64,000 nucleotides of DNA from positions 13,643,813 through 13,707,812 of the forward strand of contig JAVDOI010000003.1 in NCBI GenBank assembly GCA_032191485.1, given 5' to 3'. This DNA comes from Leptoclinus maculatus. Lineage: Eukaryota > Chordata > Actinopteri > Perciformes > Stichaeidae. The position numbers were made by a program, and so were the translations under genes. This document shows positions 1 through 12,760 of the stretch, piece after piece (within the stretch, counting starts at the first letter, position 1; the number at the start of each line of letters is the position of its first letter). Under the pieces are notes generated by a model, which did no database searches, had not been told where the DNA came from, and was given only the letters and a program-made list of their open reading frames with translations.

Positions 1-3000
1 TCAAACTGTTTCAAGATATGCAGCACTACTTCAACTCAAGCCCTCAGGGAGAGTGCTGGGCTTTGAAGCCAATTGCCCTCGTGGCCAAAACGTGGACTTA
101 CAATGCCATTGGGCCCAAACTAAAGACTTTTACCCATAGACTTACATTGGGAAAGAGATGTCTGTAAATCAGCAGAATTTCTTTTTTTTTTAGGTAAATC
201 CACTTCTTGGTATGAATAGTTTAGTAGCCCTTATTTAAATCATTAAATCCTACAATTAGTAAAATACACTAATAGCCAAATCCAGATTTGTATCACTCGT
301 CAGTCAAGCCACTTTGGCCCCATGTGCCACTGAGCAACCTTCATAGGAATGAACGGGAGCCCGCTTCCAGTGCTGTATCCAGTGCTCTTAATAATACATC
401 CATGCTTCTACTCCATTTTAGGTCATTTCTTCTCGGCCAACCTGTTCAATCCTGCCTATTTCAGTAATGACAAATTGATTACCTATAGTCACCAGTCATA
501 GTCAGAAAATGTGTTATGGAGGAGGGCCAAGGTCGGCCAGTTAGGATTGCAGTGAGGCTGGTAACACCGCCGACCCCCCCCAGGACACCACCCCTGCCGG
601 GAAATTGGGCTGAAATTAGTTTTCTCTGCAAGGTGAGCTCGCCTCATTCTAATATGGGGTGACCTGCACCTCCAAAGTGAGACACGCAATTTAGGATGCT
701 GGTAGGGATGACTTTGGGAATGAGAGGTAGTTGACCTGTATATGCAACTGCAGATGGATAGTAAATAAACCCGACTTATTTTATGCACACCCGCCGAAGA
801 CACTGAGATGACGATTTTTTGTTATATTACGATGAAGAAAATTGGAGGTGGTGGTATGGTGGGTTGTGAAATCTCTGGTTCAGTCACAGTCACCACAGTG
901 TGAACTCCAGATTTATTGCGGCTGTGAGTCCAGGCAGCTGCACTTGCCTCAACAGATGCACAATTTCCATATGATCTCACACTGACAGCTATAAGTCATG
1001 CTTCATTTCATGATTTCCCCACTAGTCCATTCAGTTGGCACCACATGGCATAGCTGCAGGAAAACAGACTCAATTCTTATGATTTGATCCAGGCCGAAAG
1101 AAAAGGGTCAATATTACAACTTCCTTTTGCAGCTGCAGCTCCAGTAATGTCACACAGTTATTTTTGCTGTGTTCTTTTTTTAAATTGTATCTAATTGTAA
1201 ATTAAAAGTACCTTAAACACAACAAATTTGGAATTCCATCTGAGTCAGAAGCTGAGATGACATGCCTTATGCCTAGCTAGGTTACTTGTCTTTTTTATTT
1301 GAATAAATTAGTCTGGCTGTAAAAAAAAAAAAAAACCTAAATTACCATGATGGTTACCCAGAAGGGATATATTTCAACTTCAGGAACCAGTTTGAGGGAA
1401 GAAGTGAGTAAATTCAGCTTTATTCAATGCTAGCTAACTGGATGTGACTCCGTTGCTTTAAGTGTGATTAGTTTGGTTTTAGCTGTTTTGTTGCATCTAC
1501 ATAACTGACACAATGTTTTCTTTAAATTCATACATTTCTATGACATGAAAGAAAAATGAATAGACCGATTGCAAAGTAAATGTCAACCAGTCAGATTGTG
1601 GTCTCAACTTAGTTTTGACTAAATGTGTTGCTGCATTTTGGCTTTGTAGGGCAGTATAATTGATTTCTGCCTGGGCTGGGGGAGAACTGGATTTTCTTGA
1701 CACATTGCTGTTGTACTGAGAAGAAAAATAGATGTCGCCCCTTCCCCTTTCATCCCAGGAATTGTTTGACAGCTTTAGAGCCTCTCTGTCCCACCCTGTC
1801 CTATTATGAAAGCGGATCAAGAAACTAAAAGTTTGGTGGTGAATGTTTAAGGTTAACATTAGCATACTCAAGGTAAATTATTCCTGATCCTGAACCTAAA
1901 CACTCAACCTGTGTTAAGATGAGTGACATGAGCAGGAAGCTTGTTTTAAAGCGAGGTCGAGGTAAGAGGAGGGTACATGAGGAGAAAGTTGCTTCTTAGA
2001 GTGACAAGAAGCTCGGGGCTTTGTAGACGAGGAAAAACGGGCTGAATTAGGTGGTGTCAGGCAAATTTCATGGTAATAGCTTCAGTGACATTTTGTGTTG
2101 TTATTGCTTGTGAAAATGGGAAATTACAAACATGCTAGCCGTGTTTCCGTCTCAATGCACCGTCTCATGCTTAATGTCAAAAGGTTAATAGACAATATGT
2201 AAATTATCCCCGAGGTGAGGTAAAAACCTCATTTATATTCTTCACGGCTCTTAATGAAACAGAAATCCATCTATGTGTGATGTTTGTATTATATGTTGCT
2301 TTATTATTGCAGGAATTGTTCTTCTGAAAAAAATGGTCCCATTGGTGTAGCCAAATAGTTATGACTCAAAAAATCACTTGCGTGTGACTGTATGTGCAAC
2401 GATCACTTAGAAAACTCCTTTCATACCAAACTAATGTCTCACTAAATGCAAATATATTTGAGAGAGTGCTGAAGAGAAAAAGAAGGTGAGATATACCAAG
2501 AAGTAAAAATGACCTTGTGTTGAAATGCCATCTTCTCTGTTGTAGAGGTCTCTGCACTTTAACGAGGACTGAATGAAGTTTAGTGCGCTTGACCTCTGAG
2601 CAGGGGCATCTCCAGTGCAGCCAAGAACATGACAACTAACTCCCGCCAGCTCCTTATTGGGCAACAGCTTAGTTTTCATGATTCATGATTATTAAACACA
2701 AATAAGACACGGTAATCTAAATTGTGTGAGGTTTTTCCATGACCAACGTGCAGGAAAACAGAGAACACCCTTCTTTCTCTCTCTGGTAATTAATTGAGGG
2801 CCCTTCATGCACATGCAGTATGGATGGTTCATTTAGCAGCATACACACGTCCTCTACCACCACTACATATAGCTGCCTAATTTGGTGATATATTGCTTGT
2901 CAGGCCAAAATGGATGTTAAGTGTGATAGATTCACCAAGCCCCACTAGTGACAGTCCCACAGGTGTAAACCCAGGCAGCCACATGGTGAGATTATTTTAC

Positions 3001-4562
3001 AACATTTTTAGGATTTTCTAGCAGAAGGCAAACACAGCGTACCTGCTATTTGGTTTGCAGGGAAATCCCATTTTATGATTCAGAGAAAGATATTATTAGA
3101 CATATATAGGTGAGCTGGAGGAGAAGCTGTAAAGTGCTGTGAGCCTTCAAACTAACCTACTTCGTTGAAACTGCTTGTGGCAATGGATCTGCTGAGAAGC
3201 ACGGAAAGAACTAACACATGACTAAAGGCTGTGATTTAACACACACACACATTCACAGTAACACACAGTGTGCACTTCTCAGTGAAAACCTCATCCACAC
3301 ATGAGTGTGTTTAGTGTTTGTGTGTATGAATCCACCTTTGACTCCACTAACCAATTGTAGCTCTATATCATCTTGTTATCGCTAGGTATTGATGAAAGTA
3401 GAAGATGGATTTATGGTTCTGCCAATTGGTAAGGATAACAATTGTTTTCTATAAGATACATTTCCACAATGTATTGTCTGATATGTCTGTGCAATTAACA
3501 TGCCTACAATGCAAGTGGATGGGCTTAGCCATAGAGGGCTGTTCCTGAAAGGCCGTAACCGTAATTCACTGGCCGAGATTTGAAAATCACACGATAATGT
3601 GCAAAACTATATATGTAAGAAAAATAAATCACAAAAGGTACATTTTTACAAGAAAACCATACTGGCTCTTATTTATACCAAAATACTTTAAAAAGTAGAT
3701 GTAAATGATTAAAAGCCACATATTGCCACAACAGCATGTTTGCTGTGTACAAGTGAATTGGCGTCAGACTAAGAATGTCAGAAAACTGATATCTAATTGT
3801 TATTCACCCTCACTCACCTTACCTCCTCGTGTTGCCTATTAGGGGCCTTGCCGACTCGTTTTTCTTGCTGTCAAAGGCCAATTGTTATCACCTTGGTACG
3901 GTAATTCATCAAAAGCAGATGGGCCCTTGTGCCTCCATTTTTCCAGGCGATGAATGCTCCGAGCCTTCTTCAACCAGAAAGGGTGAAACAATAAAGCTGT
4001 TCACCAAAACGACATTCAGTGACAGAATATTTTATAGGTTCATTATCCATGTGTTCAGCCTCACTAGCTGTTACATCAGCAATGTCCTTCACTCCACAGC
4101 AGATCTGTGGCAACCCAGTAATGCAGAACATTCAGCTAATAGAAAAAAAGTGGTTGTCTAGTTAATGTATTTGCCCGCACAAAGCAATCATCCCATGTCA
4201 ACAAAAAGGATAATGTGTACTGTTTTGCAGCTGGAGGTAAAGCTGTGGCACCTACATGAGCCATGCAATACATCTTTGGATACACAAAATCATAAACCCT
4301 AGTGCTAAACATCAACAGTCTCTCAGCATTAAAGATTTAGCTGCTTCATAATGGATCAGCTATCAATCTCTGCATGCATTTAGACGGACATCTACAATAT
4401 GGACACCAGTGCTATCCTGTTTGTGTAATGACATGGAATAAAATATTCAAGTTAAAAAAAAATGTAAGGGGAACTCCAACCACCAAGATCTGTTAACAGG
4501 TCACATAAAGTCCCGAAGAAATGACTGTGGACCAGACATTAACTTAGCAAACAGTATAAATC

Positions 4563-4640
4563 TTTAATAAATGCTTTATACTATACTATAGTGTATTTGT
4601 CAACAACTATAGCTCCTCCTGTCGGCACCCATAGGTAGAG
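4563..4640 (-). repeat. Teleost interspersed repeat fragment, copy A
   Basis: The segment around caactatagctcctcctgt and the following gcacccatagg is, in reverse complement, closely similar to part of 9330-9400 (cttatgggtgctcataggag). The two copies are therefore dispersed and inverted relative to each other. The family name is not known to me. No coding capacity is visible, so it is probably a non-autonomous element. Confidence 0.5.
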
Positions 4641-6275
4641 TTTTTAAACAAACAAACAAACAATGGAGACCACTTACTAATTTGGGTCTTATGTATAATC
4701 TCAACATTGTACCCATTTTTCCTCAATAACCTGTGCATCACATTTGGCCGATATGGGCTACAGTTTGCTAACATGTTACATTGTGTATTGTGAGTCTGTG
4801 AACAAGTTCTTTCTCAGACGGACGTTTGCCTGACGGAGACCGTAGACCGTAGGTCAAAACATTCCATTCAAATTGTGTGAGCTTGAAACTTTTAGTGTGC
4901 AGTCACCCTCTTCTTTTCCTTTGTTTGCTGGGTTTTATTTTTGCCCTGTAACTGGACGTGCACACCCCAATCCACCTTCTTTAAGCAGAAAAAAAGATGA
5001 ACTCATTATGAAGGCGGTCAAGCACAGCTGTGAATCATCGATTCACTTTTGTCAGGTGGCTGTAATTTGAATTTCTCATGTTTGTGTAGTGTCATTGAGG
5101 GAAAATGTGTTTCTTGTGAGTCTTTACAAATTCTCAATAACCTTTCTTTACGCAGATAATTAAACACAAACTTTATAATTATGTTCAGGAGCTCCTGTTT
5201 ACATGCTTGTATACGTGGATGATCTGCAAGGAGTTTGAACCTGTAACTTAAAACCCAAAGGGCTTGTTATTGCTCATTGTACAACAGAAGTGTCCTTGTT
5301 TAAGTCTAATACTCCTGGGGAAAGATATGTATATTTTATAAATATCATAAGATTACATTTCCGTCGGTCTTTCAACATGTTGTTAACTGATGCAGAAAAT
5401 CCATGAAAAATGCTTTGAATGCCTACTCAGGTGCACTCATCTTTCATGCATGACGAGTCATATGAAAATTCATATATGGAAAAGTGTGTGTGTTTGCATG
5501 TGTGTTGACAATATGAGTGGCCCTTTCTGTGTGTGTGTGTGTGAAGTACACCAGAAGAGCATAGCCCGCTGTCACTCTCATGACTTATTGAACTGTGACA
5601 GCCGTTCACCAAGCAAACCGTGTCCTCCTTCTGCCTGCAGGAAGGCCGCAGAGAGACGGAGAGAGCAGGAAGACGGTGGAGGGTTCAAACCTTCGTGAGA
5701 ATCTCAGCCAAAACAGACCGTGACATTAGAGAGGACCGCCAAGAGGAACTGAAACGACGCACATTCATCCAAATGAATCTGTATTGTTTAATGCTCTGCC
5801 ACGTTCTGCAAGTGCCTCAAGAGGTTGTTGGATTTCATCTTGACATCATCGTGATAGCCTGGGAGCATTAATCTAAAGTCTCGTTTCATTTCAAGGTAAC
5901 ACTTTTCAAAACTACAAGTCGCCTTGTCAGAATATCTGTGCTGCTTTCAACATTCAACAAAAATAATGAAAGAAATGTTTTTACTGCTGATTTGGAAGAA
6001 GTCTTTGGAAGAAGAGTCTTTAATTAAAACTGCATTAAAACTCCCACTCATAGAACAAAAAAAAAATACTTTAAAGCCTTTATTGCACAGCATCTCTGAA
6101 TGTGAACAGATACATTCCTAGAACAACATACTTTTATTTCATATAATGCTGACAAATCCTCAGCATTATTTTTGGAGCTCTGCAGGCCAGTCTCAATAGC
6201 CAGCAGGTGGCAAACCATTTCACACATGAACATAACGTGCTGTAGATACAGATTTAATGTAGCAGCAAACAGACC

Positions 6276-6295
6276 CACACACACACACACACACA
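6276..6295. repeat. CA dinucleotide microsatellite
   Basis: About ten CA units in intergenic DNA 0.9 kb left of the htr1b stop codon. Confidence 0.9.
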
Positions 6296-7050
6296 AACAG
6301 TAAAACGAGGTGGTGTTTGTTCAGCAAAATTGAACTGATGATCAGCTTTCAGCTGCTGGGTAAATATCAGCTGCAGTTTCTTTGTTTGACATGATATGAA
6401 TCTGTTATCTTTTTTTCAACTGCATGAGTGTGCCTTTCTAGATGACAAAAGACAGCCATAGGGTGGCAGCGAGCAGCCCATGACCATAATAAAAATGTAT
6501 GCCACTGGTATCATTTCTCAGAATACATAGATATATTGATGTAGTTTTTAAAAATAAAACTTCCATATTGTAACACATAATGAGAAACAGGATCCTGGGT
6601 GGTTATTTTTTTTAAATATATTCTTGACTTATCATGTCAACATGATCTCTGCTGCTACTTGCATTAATGTGTCAGTATAGTCGCGTGGGAATACGCACTA
6701 ATAAATACCATCCAAACAGGAATCCACACAGACGCTAACAACCCATCACTGAATTTATCCTACAATGTATTACATTTGCTCTTCAAGAGGAGCTTTTATG
6801 ACACGTTGTAGTGATTTTGTGAGGTGCGTAAAGTTGGATTTCTTCTCCGCCACTCTTTCAAAATAAAATCTTGTTTTGTAATTAAAATAAGCTTTTTATA
6901 TAATTATATCATTTTGCCTTGCCTTGGTTTTAGCTTTAAATCCATGTGAATTATGTTGAACAATTTACTTAATATATTTACTTAAAGTTGTCATTTTAAA
7001 TACATTTTTACTTTTTTTACATTTGTCTACGAGTCCCAGAAATTATAATG

Positions 7051-7056
7051 TTTATT
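7051..7056 (-). terminator. Candidate poly(A) signal of htr1b
   Basis: TTTATT on the plus strand reads AATAAA on the minus strand, about 120 nt after the htr1b stop codon. It is the first canonical hexamer downstream of the gene, implying a short 3' untranslated region. Later hexamers could also be used. Confidence 0.5.
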
Positions 7057-7175
7057 GCACTCTTACTATTCCATATTCTTTTTACTCTTTATACTGTTTT
7101 TTTTTTTTACATTTTCAGAACTCCATATCAAAAAATACATAGATCAATCTTATTGGAGACTGAAGGAACATTCGT

Positions 7176-8309
7176 TTACGACCGGCAGCATCTGAAGCGC
7201 ACAAGTTTATGGAAAGCTTTCTTGAAGTCCTCATTGGACATAGTGTATATGATGGGGTTGATGAGAGAGTTCAGATATCCCAACCACGTGAAAAAGTCAA
7301 ATAACTCGGGGTTAAAACATGTGTCACACGTGGCCACCACCAATGTGTAAATGAAAAACGGCAGCCAGCAAACGATATAAGCACCAAGGATTATCCCCAA
7401 AGTCTTGGTCGCTTTTCTCTCTCTGGCTGCTGAAATGCGCTTTTTCTCCAAAAGCGCATCTGACACCGTCACTTTCACCTGGTTCTCGCTTGTTGAAGAC
7501 CCGGTGTCGCTGGACGGGGTGTCGTGTCTCCCGCACTGCAGAGAGGTTGTGGAAGCCACGGACCCAGGAGAGTTGGTGACCAGGTGCGCCGAGGTGAGTC
7601 TCTTCCCCAACTTCTTGGGGGACTGCTTCAGGATCCGTTTCCGGGCCTCGACGTATATCCGTCCGTAGAGGACAATAAGCAGCAAGGTGGGGATGTAGAA
7701 AGCCCCAAAGGTGGAGTAGATGGTGTAGAAAATGTGATCCGTGTTGACGCTGCAGCTGGTCAGCTCATCCGCCTTCACCTGCCTCCAGAAGAGAGGTGGC
7801 AGGGAGATGGAGATAGCAATGACCCAGGCTGTGGCCACCAACCCGGCTGCGCGCCCCGGCGTGCGCTTTTTGGAGTACTCCACCGCGTCCGTGATGGCCC
7901 AGAACCTATCCAAAGCGATTACGCACAGGTGCAGGATAGACGCCGTGCAACACGTTATGTCCGAGGAGAGCCAGATGTCGCACACAATTTGCCCCAGCGT
8001 CCAGGTGTGGATGACCGTATACAGGACGCAAATGGGCATCACCAGAATAGACACCAGCAGGTCGGTGATGGCCAGAGAGGCGATCAGAAAGTTCGCAGGA
8101 GTTTGCAATTTCTTCGACTGAGAGATTGTTGCTATGACGAACGCGTTAGATAAAGTGGTGGCGAGTGTGATAACGGAGAGAATCACCGCCAGACTGATCT
8201 GAGAGGCTAGACTCTCTGCGCTGACATGAACAATTGATGAATCTGTAATCAAACTGTTGTTCGTGGTGTTCACCGGCGGAGTTGGCTCGACTTGATCGGA
8301 GCGCTCCAT
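7176..8309 (-). CDS. htr1b: 5-hydroxytryptamine receptor 1B (serotonin GPCR), intronless
   Basis: Single-exon class A GPCR of 377 residues. Members of this family couple to Gi/o, lower cAMP, and act as presynaptic autoreceptors or heteroreceptors. Visible features: an N-terminal tail with NTTNNS glycosylation sites; TM1 with TTLSNAFVIA; the amine-binding Asp3.32 in SSDITCC (D117); the ECL1-ECL2 disulfide cysteines (C110 and the SCSVN cysteine); a long third intracellular loop ending in ARERKATKTLG; CWLPFF in TM6; NPIIY in TM7; and a C-terminal RCCRS with probable palmitoylation cysteines. TM7 reads FFTWLGY, with Thr as in human 5-HT1B and not the Asn of rodents (family knowledge). The third-loop sequences RILKQ and VSDALLEKK favour 1B over 1D. 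The DRY motif is DRF here (residues 134-136). The ATG at 8307-8309 opens MERSDQ; the codon just before it is GTG, so the start is not extended. Confidence 0.96.
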   Translation of the reverse strand: MERSDQVEPTPPVNTTNNSLITDSSIVHVSAESLASQISLAVILSVITLATTLSNAFVIATISQSKKLQTPANFLIASLAITDLLVSILVMPICVLYTVIHTWTLGQIVCDIWLSSDITCCTASILHLCVIALDRFWAITDAVEYSKKRTPGRAAGLVATAWVIAISISLPPLFWRQVKADELTSCSVNTDHIFYTIYSTFGAFYIPTLLLIVLYGRIYVEARKRILKQSPKKLGKRLTSAHLVTNSPGSVASTTSLQCGRHDTPSSDTGSSTSENQVKVTVSDALLEKKRISAARERKATKTLGIILGAYIVCWLPFFIYTLVVATCDTCFNPELFDFFTWLGYLNSLINPIIYTMSNEDFKKAFHKLVRFRCCRS

Positions 8310-8959
8310 CACTTTTAGTCACTTTTTTCTCATATTTTATGTCGCCCTCTAAGATGTCTGACATTTAGGGTGTCCTTCCTCCCGATGGACGTCTCCTTAA
8401 CCGTGCCATCCAGTCAGATAACTGGCATAATCAGTCTGAAACATAAAAATATATTCCTTTCAATTTCATTTTCTTCTGCTACATCAGGTTTTAATGTGCA
8501 GATGCCACATCGTGGAAGCAAATATCCATTGCCCGCTATTCAAACTTTTCCTTTTTGTAGCCATAAAAGAAAACTTCTCAAGTGTTGTAAACAAAATATA
8601 AGACGGAAAAAATGTGTGTGTGAATATAAAGGATGAGCAGAGCGTTCTGGTGTCCCAACATCTGGGAAGATGTCACAGATAATCCTCATGTAGGGCAGAA
8701 GTTCTCCAGAGCTGTTTTTCCCCAGACCCCCTGTGGTTGAATGGTGAGCCAACCCTAAATCTCAGTTTTATACAGACTCTGACATCAACAAGCACCACTG
8801 ATCATCACAGCCTTGTTTTTTCTCTCTCTATGAAGAGTAGGCTATCTGCTGGGTCATAGTGCCCAGTGGGTCTCATTTGTCACATGTTGTGCAATGTACA
8901 CCATAAAATACTGTCTTTAATATCACAGCATGCAGAACATGCTGCTATCACTTTCTAAT

Positions 8960-9440
8960 AAGTCAGCCTTAATAAAGGGTTTATAAGTTGTAACTAATGG
9001 TTTTGTTGATGATACTTTATCATTATTAATTATTGAGACATTAACGGTCAAGTCATTAATAAAGCATCAACACTTTCTTTTTAATAAGCCATCAAGTCTC
9101 TTGTTATTAATGTTAGTTAACGATTAATAAATGATAATAACATGTATAATAATATCATTTATAAGGAGTATATTAACATTCAATAAATGGTTTACAACAC
9201 ACTAATGCAGTTGTACAAAGCATTAAGGAAAATTGTAATTGTTTATTAATGTACAGTTTTTGTCAAAAGTTATGTTTCCTCTTAAGGTGACACATTCCAT
9301 ACTATTGTGATTCATTACTTATTTATACAACGACCTCGACTTATGGGTGCTCATAGGAGGAGTTGTTATATTAATAACACTTATGTCTGCTTACAACTGC
9401 ATTATAATGTCTTTGTGTTGTGTATATGTTTACATAATGC
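8960..9440 (+). repeat. Teleost interspersed repeat, copy B
   Basis: A run rich in TTAATAA/ATTAAT motifs ends in a segment (about 9330-9400) that is the reverse complement of copy A near 4.6 kb. It looks like a degenerate non-coding element. Borders are approximate and the family is unnamed. Confidence 0.45.
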
Positions 9441-12384
9441 CAAATAACGTGTTGCCATATTTTTATTGAAGCAGTTGGTACAGTTGTATGCTTCAGTTTT
9501 ACATACAAAAGTCAGAACTCAGAACAAGATAAAGCATAATGCCATAAATTACAACTCTATACTCTATAATGAGTGCTTTATCAGGAAGCGGGGCCACCAT
9601 ACTTGTGTATTACATCAAAACATCATTCTAAATAGAAATGTTATGAATAAAGAAGAAAACACTGCTTAAAATAAAAGCCTTTGCACACTCAAATCTGTGC
9701 AATAATAAAAATGTATAAAGCGAGCTTTCGGTCACAGACCTTCAAGTAAAGAGCAGGTAGCAGGTGAATGTAGCAGCACAAAAGGTTCAAGGAGCATCAC
9801 TTGATGAGCACTGATGCAGAACACTTGTGTCAATCAGTTAAACTTGTGTGGCCAAACATCAAGGGAATTTCATTCCTGTGTGATGGACTACAAGTTAAAA
9901 CAAACTGTTTACCATAGAGACAGTCAACAAGCGCTAAACAGCACATTAAATGTACAAAATACACAAGATAAAAACAAGAGCCTCATTACACCAGAGGAAA
10001 ACTTTGGCCAGACACCAGAAATTGTTTAGTTTTTACTATTTCATTTATTTGGTTCATTGACCAGGATATGCATTAATTAAAGCCTTCTACACTATTCTGT
10101 TGGGAGAAAGACTGAAAAGCAGTCAAATTTAGATTTATAGAAAATACGGAAATAAGAGCCCATAAAGTACCCACCAAACCATTCTTGGCTATGGCTCTGC
10201 TTTGCTAGTGTTCTCAGCAGTTACATTAACTTTTGTTGTGAACTTCAGACAAGCACATAATAATAAACAACAGGCAAGAGCATTTGTGTCAAACAGTTCA
10301 TCATCATTTAGAGTTTGATGTAGCATGAAGGTATCTCACTGAGGTGCAAATTAACGATGCATTCGTCTGGAGTGGTTCGAGTTTTAATGAACAAGCTATG
10401 GCACGACAAGGTAGCAGACCATCAAAGTCTCCGAACAACGTGTGCAGCTGGGCCGATCTACTTAATGTCACCCTGGAATAAAAGTATCAAAGGCTTTTTT
10501 GAGTGAATACAGATGCATGTCTCTGACTGATGTCTGTAACAGTGCATTCATGTGAATTGCAATTCAGTTTTCCTGTATTTAATATTCACTTTAAAAGCAG
10601 TTTACACTTGCCCTCGTGCACATGGAAACACAAAGACTTTATTGACTCAAACACGAAAATAATCCATAAATCATAAACGTAAAAACCTTTGAAAGTCAAA
10701 TTAGCAATGTGCTTTCTCTCTGATCCCAGATCATTGCTTTTGAGGGGAGACAGCTGCCATGAACTTTGCATTTTAACTTGATTATTTATATTGTATATTT
10801 TGGTCACGTTGACCATCCCAAATTGTCAAGTCAACTAAAACTTTAGTAAAGTTTTTCTGTGTTTTGCACTTGAATTCCAGCGACAGTGACAAACAACAGA
10901 CATTTGTCTGTATCCGAGCTCAGCAGAGAGTAGTAGTAGTGAGGCAGTACTCAGTGAAACGGACCCTCCTGTGAGTTCACGATTGTACCCCTTGACTGAC
11001 CATGACGGCTAAATGCATCAGAACTGGGCACAACACAGCCACCATTACCACAGATTGCACAAAAACACATGCTCTTTTCTGTCATCCTAATTTGATACTA
11101 TGTTTCCTAGTTGTAGTTTCCTGTGTAAAAAGTGTGAGTGACCCAGTTCAGTGGCAGCAGCAGCATCAGCGGCACGGGGGGGCAATTTCTGTGACTCTTG
11201 TTTCTGTTATCTCCCCTCATCACACAACACATTGCAGCACAGCACAGTAGCTGGCTTCATCCAATCTCACACCGGCCCCGAAAGTCCTATTTTTAGTCAG
11301 GTAATAAGGTATCCAGCGAGCCTTAAAGGCGATACATTACACCACCTACAAGCACAGGACGATGTGGATTTTTGAAATCCTCTTTTTTTTTTGGTATGTG
11401 ATGAATGTTCCATGAATATTTAAACAAATGGGTGTTCAAAGCATTCAAGTAGGAGTATGCAAGCACAAAACTGTTCGGTCGGTTACTAAATGGATCAAGT
11501 TCTTGCCAAGAATAGTTGGCATTTGAAAATAAGCTGTAGTGGGTCTGCATTATAGGATGTCTGAGATTAGAAAAGTGCATTGTTTCCCAGGTTGAGTTCC
11601 ACTCAACAGTCTAAACCAAAACAGTTGAAAGATGTTAAAACTCAACAAAGAGAGAAACTACTGAGTCAGGTAATAATTCTCTGTGGTTTTGTCACTTACA
11701 ATTATATTAGCAAGAAATGAAAAGATTAGTCTGAGTTTCGGCAAACACTTAAAACTATAAACTTATTTACGCTATGACATCGTCTCTGACTGAAGTTTAA
11801 TCAGCACCACTTTCAACACATTTTTGGAATGCCCTTTTAGTTATTGTGGTCATCTATTTCTATCCTTAACCGACAGCTGGAGAGACTGAGACCAAATAGG
11901 GCAAACCAAAAAATCAGGGCAGATCCCTTGTTAAGAGAATCAACCCTCACGCTCCACCTACCCAAAAACCATCACTGTAGGGAATGGCTCCTTCTCATCC
12001 AAGTGTTTACGTGATGATAAACGGGAGAAGTGACGGAGCGGAGCAGCTAGGTCAGCCATGTTTGGAACCTGGAAGCTAAAAGCATCTCATGTGTACAGCT
12101 GTGTCGCTGTAGGAAGTCTGCATTTAAAAAGCATTAAATCTGTTTCTTGTTTGACGCATTACAAGCTGACGTGCATCTGAAGGCTGCATATTAAAACACC
12201 TCACTGACAGTTTGTTCATAGGTTAGTTCTATATAGTTTGAGGCCATTCACAATAAAATATAGAGTTAAAGTAGTTATAGTAGTGCAATGCTAAATCAGT
12301 GAAGTAGACTACTCTTTGAAATTGCTGCTTACAAATCAATGCATTTTGATGACCATCCCATAATACACAACTGACACAGCCGTG

Positions 12385-12760
12385 CACCTGTTTCTCTCTC
12401 GTGTTTCCCTCTTCCCCCCCCCCTGTTTTCCCCTGTCTGATGTATGTGGCGTGGTCGCGGCTCCCTTCCCAGCTCCTGATTACGGCTCATTCACCTCACC
12501 TGTCCAGTCAGCACAGCTGCCTTCCATCAACTCCACAGTACATCTACTCCGGCTCTCCAGCCACTCATTGCCAGATTGTTGTTTCAACTCTAGTTATAGA
12601 TACTTGTGTTCAGGCCATTCCCAGCTCATTCCCTCCTACATACCTCCAGAAATTCGCCTATCTACATCTACATCTTCCAGTGTGTCAAATGCAGTAAGCA
12701 AAAACACCAGGATGTCCTACTGCATCCGGTTTTATGCGTTCTGTCTATTCTGACCCACAA
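12385..12760 (+). repeat. Possible retrotransposon LTR-like fragment
   Basis: The segment is pyrimidine-rich and contains tcctgattacggctcattc and cactcattgccagattgttg, word patterns I associate with fish long-terminal-repeat or other dispersed elements. No coding region, paired LTR or target-site duplication was found. The call rests on resemblance from memory only. Confidence 0.3.

Larger units (their letters stand above)
1..7050. other. Intergenic region left of htr1b, no gene recognised
   Basis: I find no open frame here that resembles a known protein and no chain of plausible exons. The short open frames are of random length. The content is AT-rich single-copy-looking DNA with A/T homopolymers (for example 1321-1335), short GT tracts around 5484-5542, a CA tract at 6276-6295 and a repeat fragment near 4.6 kb. 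Stretches such as 3780-4030 are of balanced composition and could be conserved regulatory sequence for htr1b, but that cannot be judged from one genome. Confidence 0.6.

Noticed and set aside
1..480. Left edge sequence as a mobile element
   Set aside because: Some words seem familiar from fish repeats, but there are no terminal repeats, no coding region and no second copy in the window to support a call.
5620..5871. 83-codon open frame after an AG-like acceptor (ctgcctgcag)
   Set aside because: No upstream partner exon, no recognisable domain, and the length is within chance expectation.
7524..8153. 209-codon open frame on the plus strand
   Set aside because: It is antisense to htr1b, whose conserved GPCR motifs are unmistakable; the antisense translation resembles nothing and arises from codon bias.
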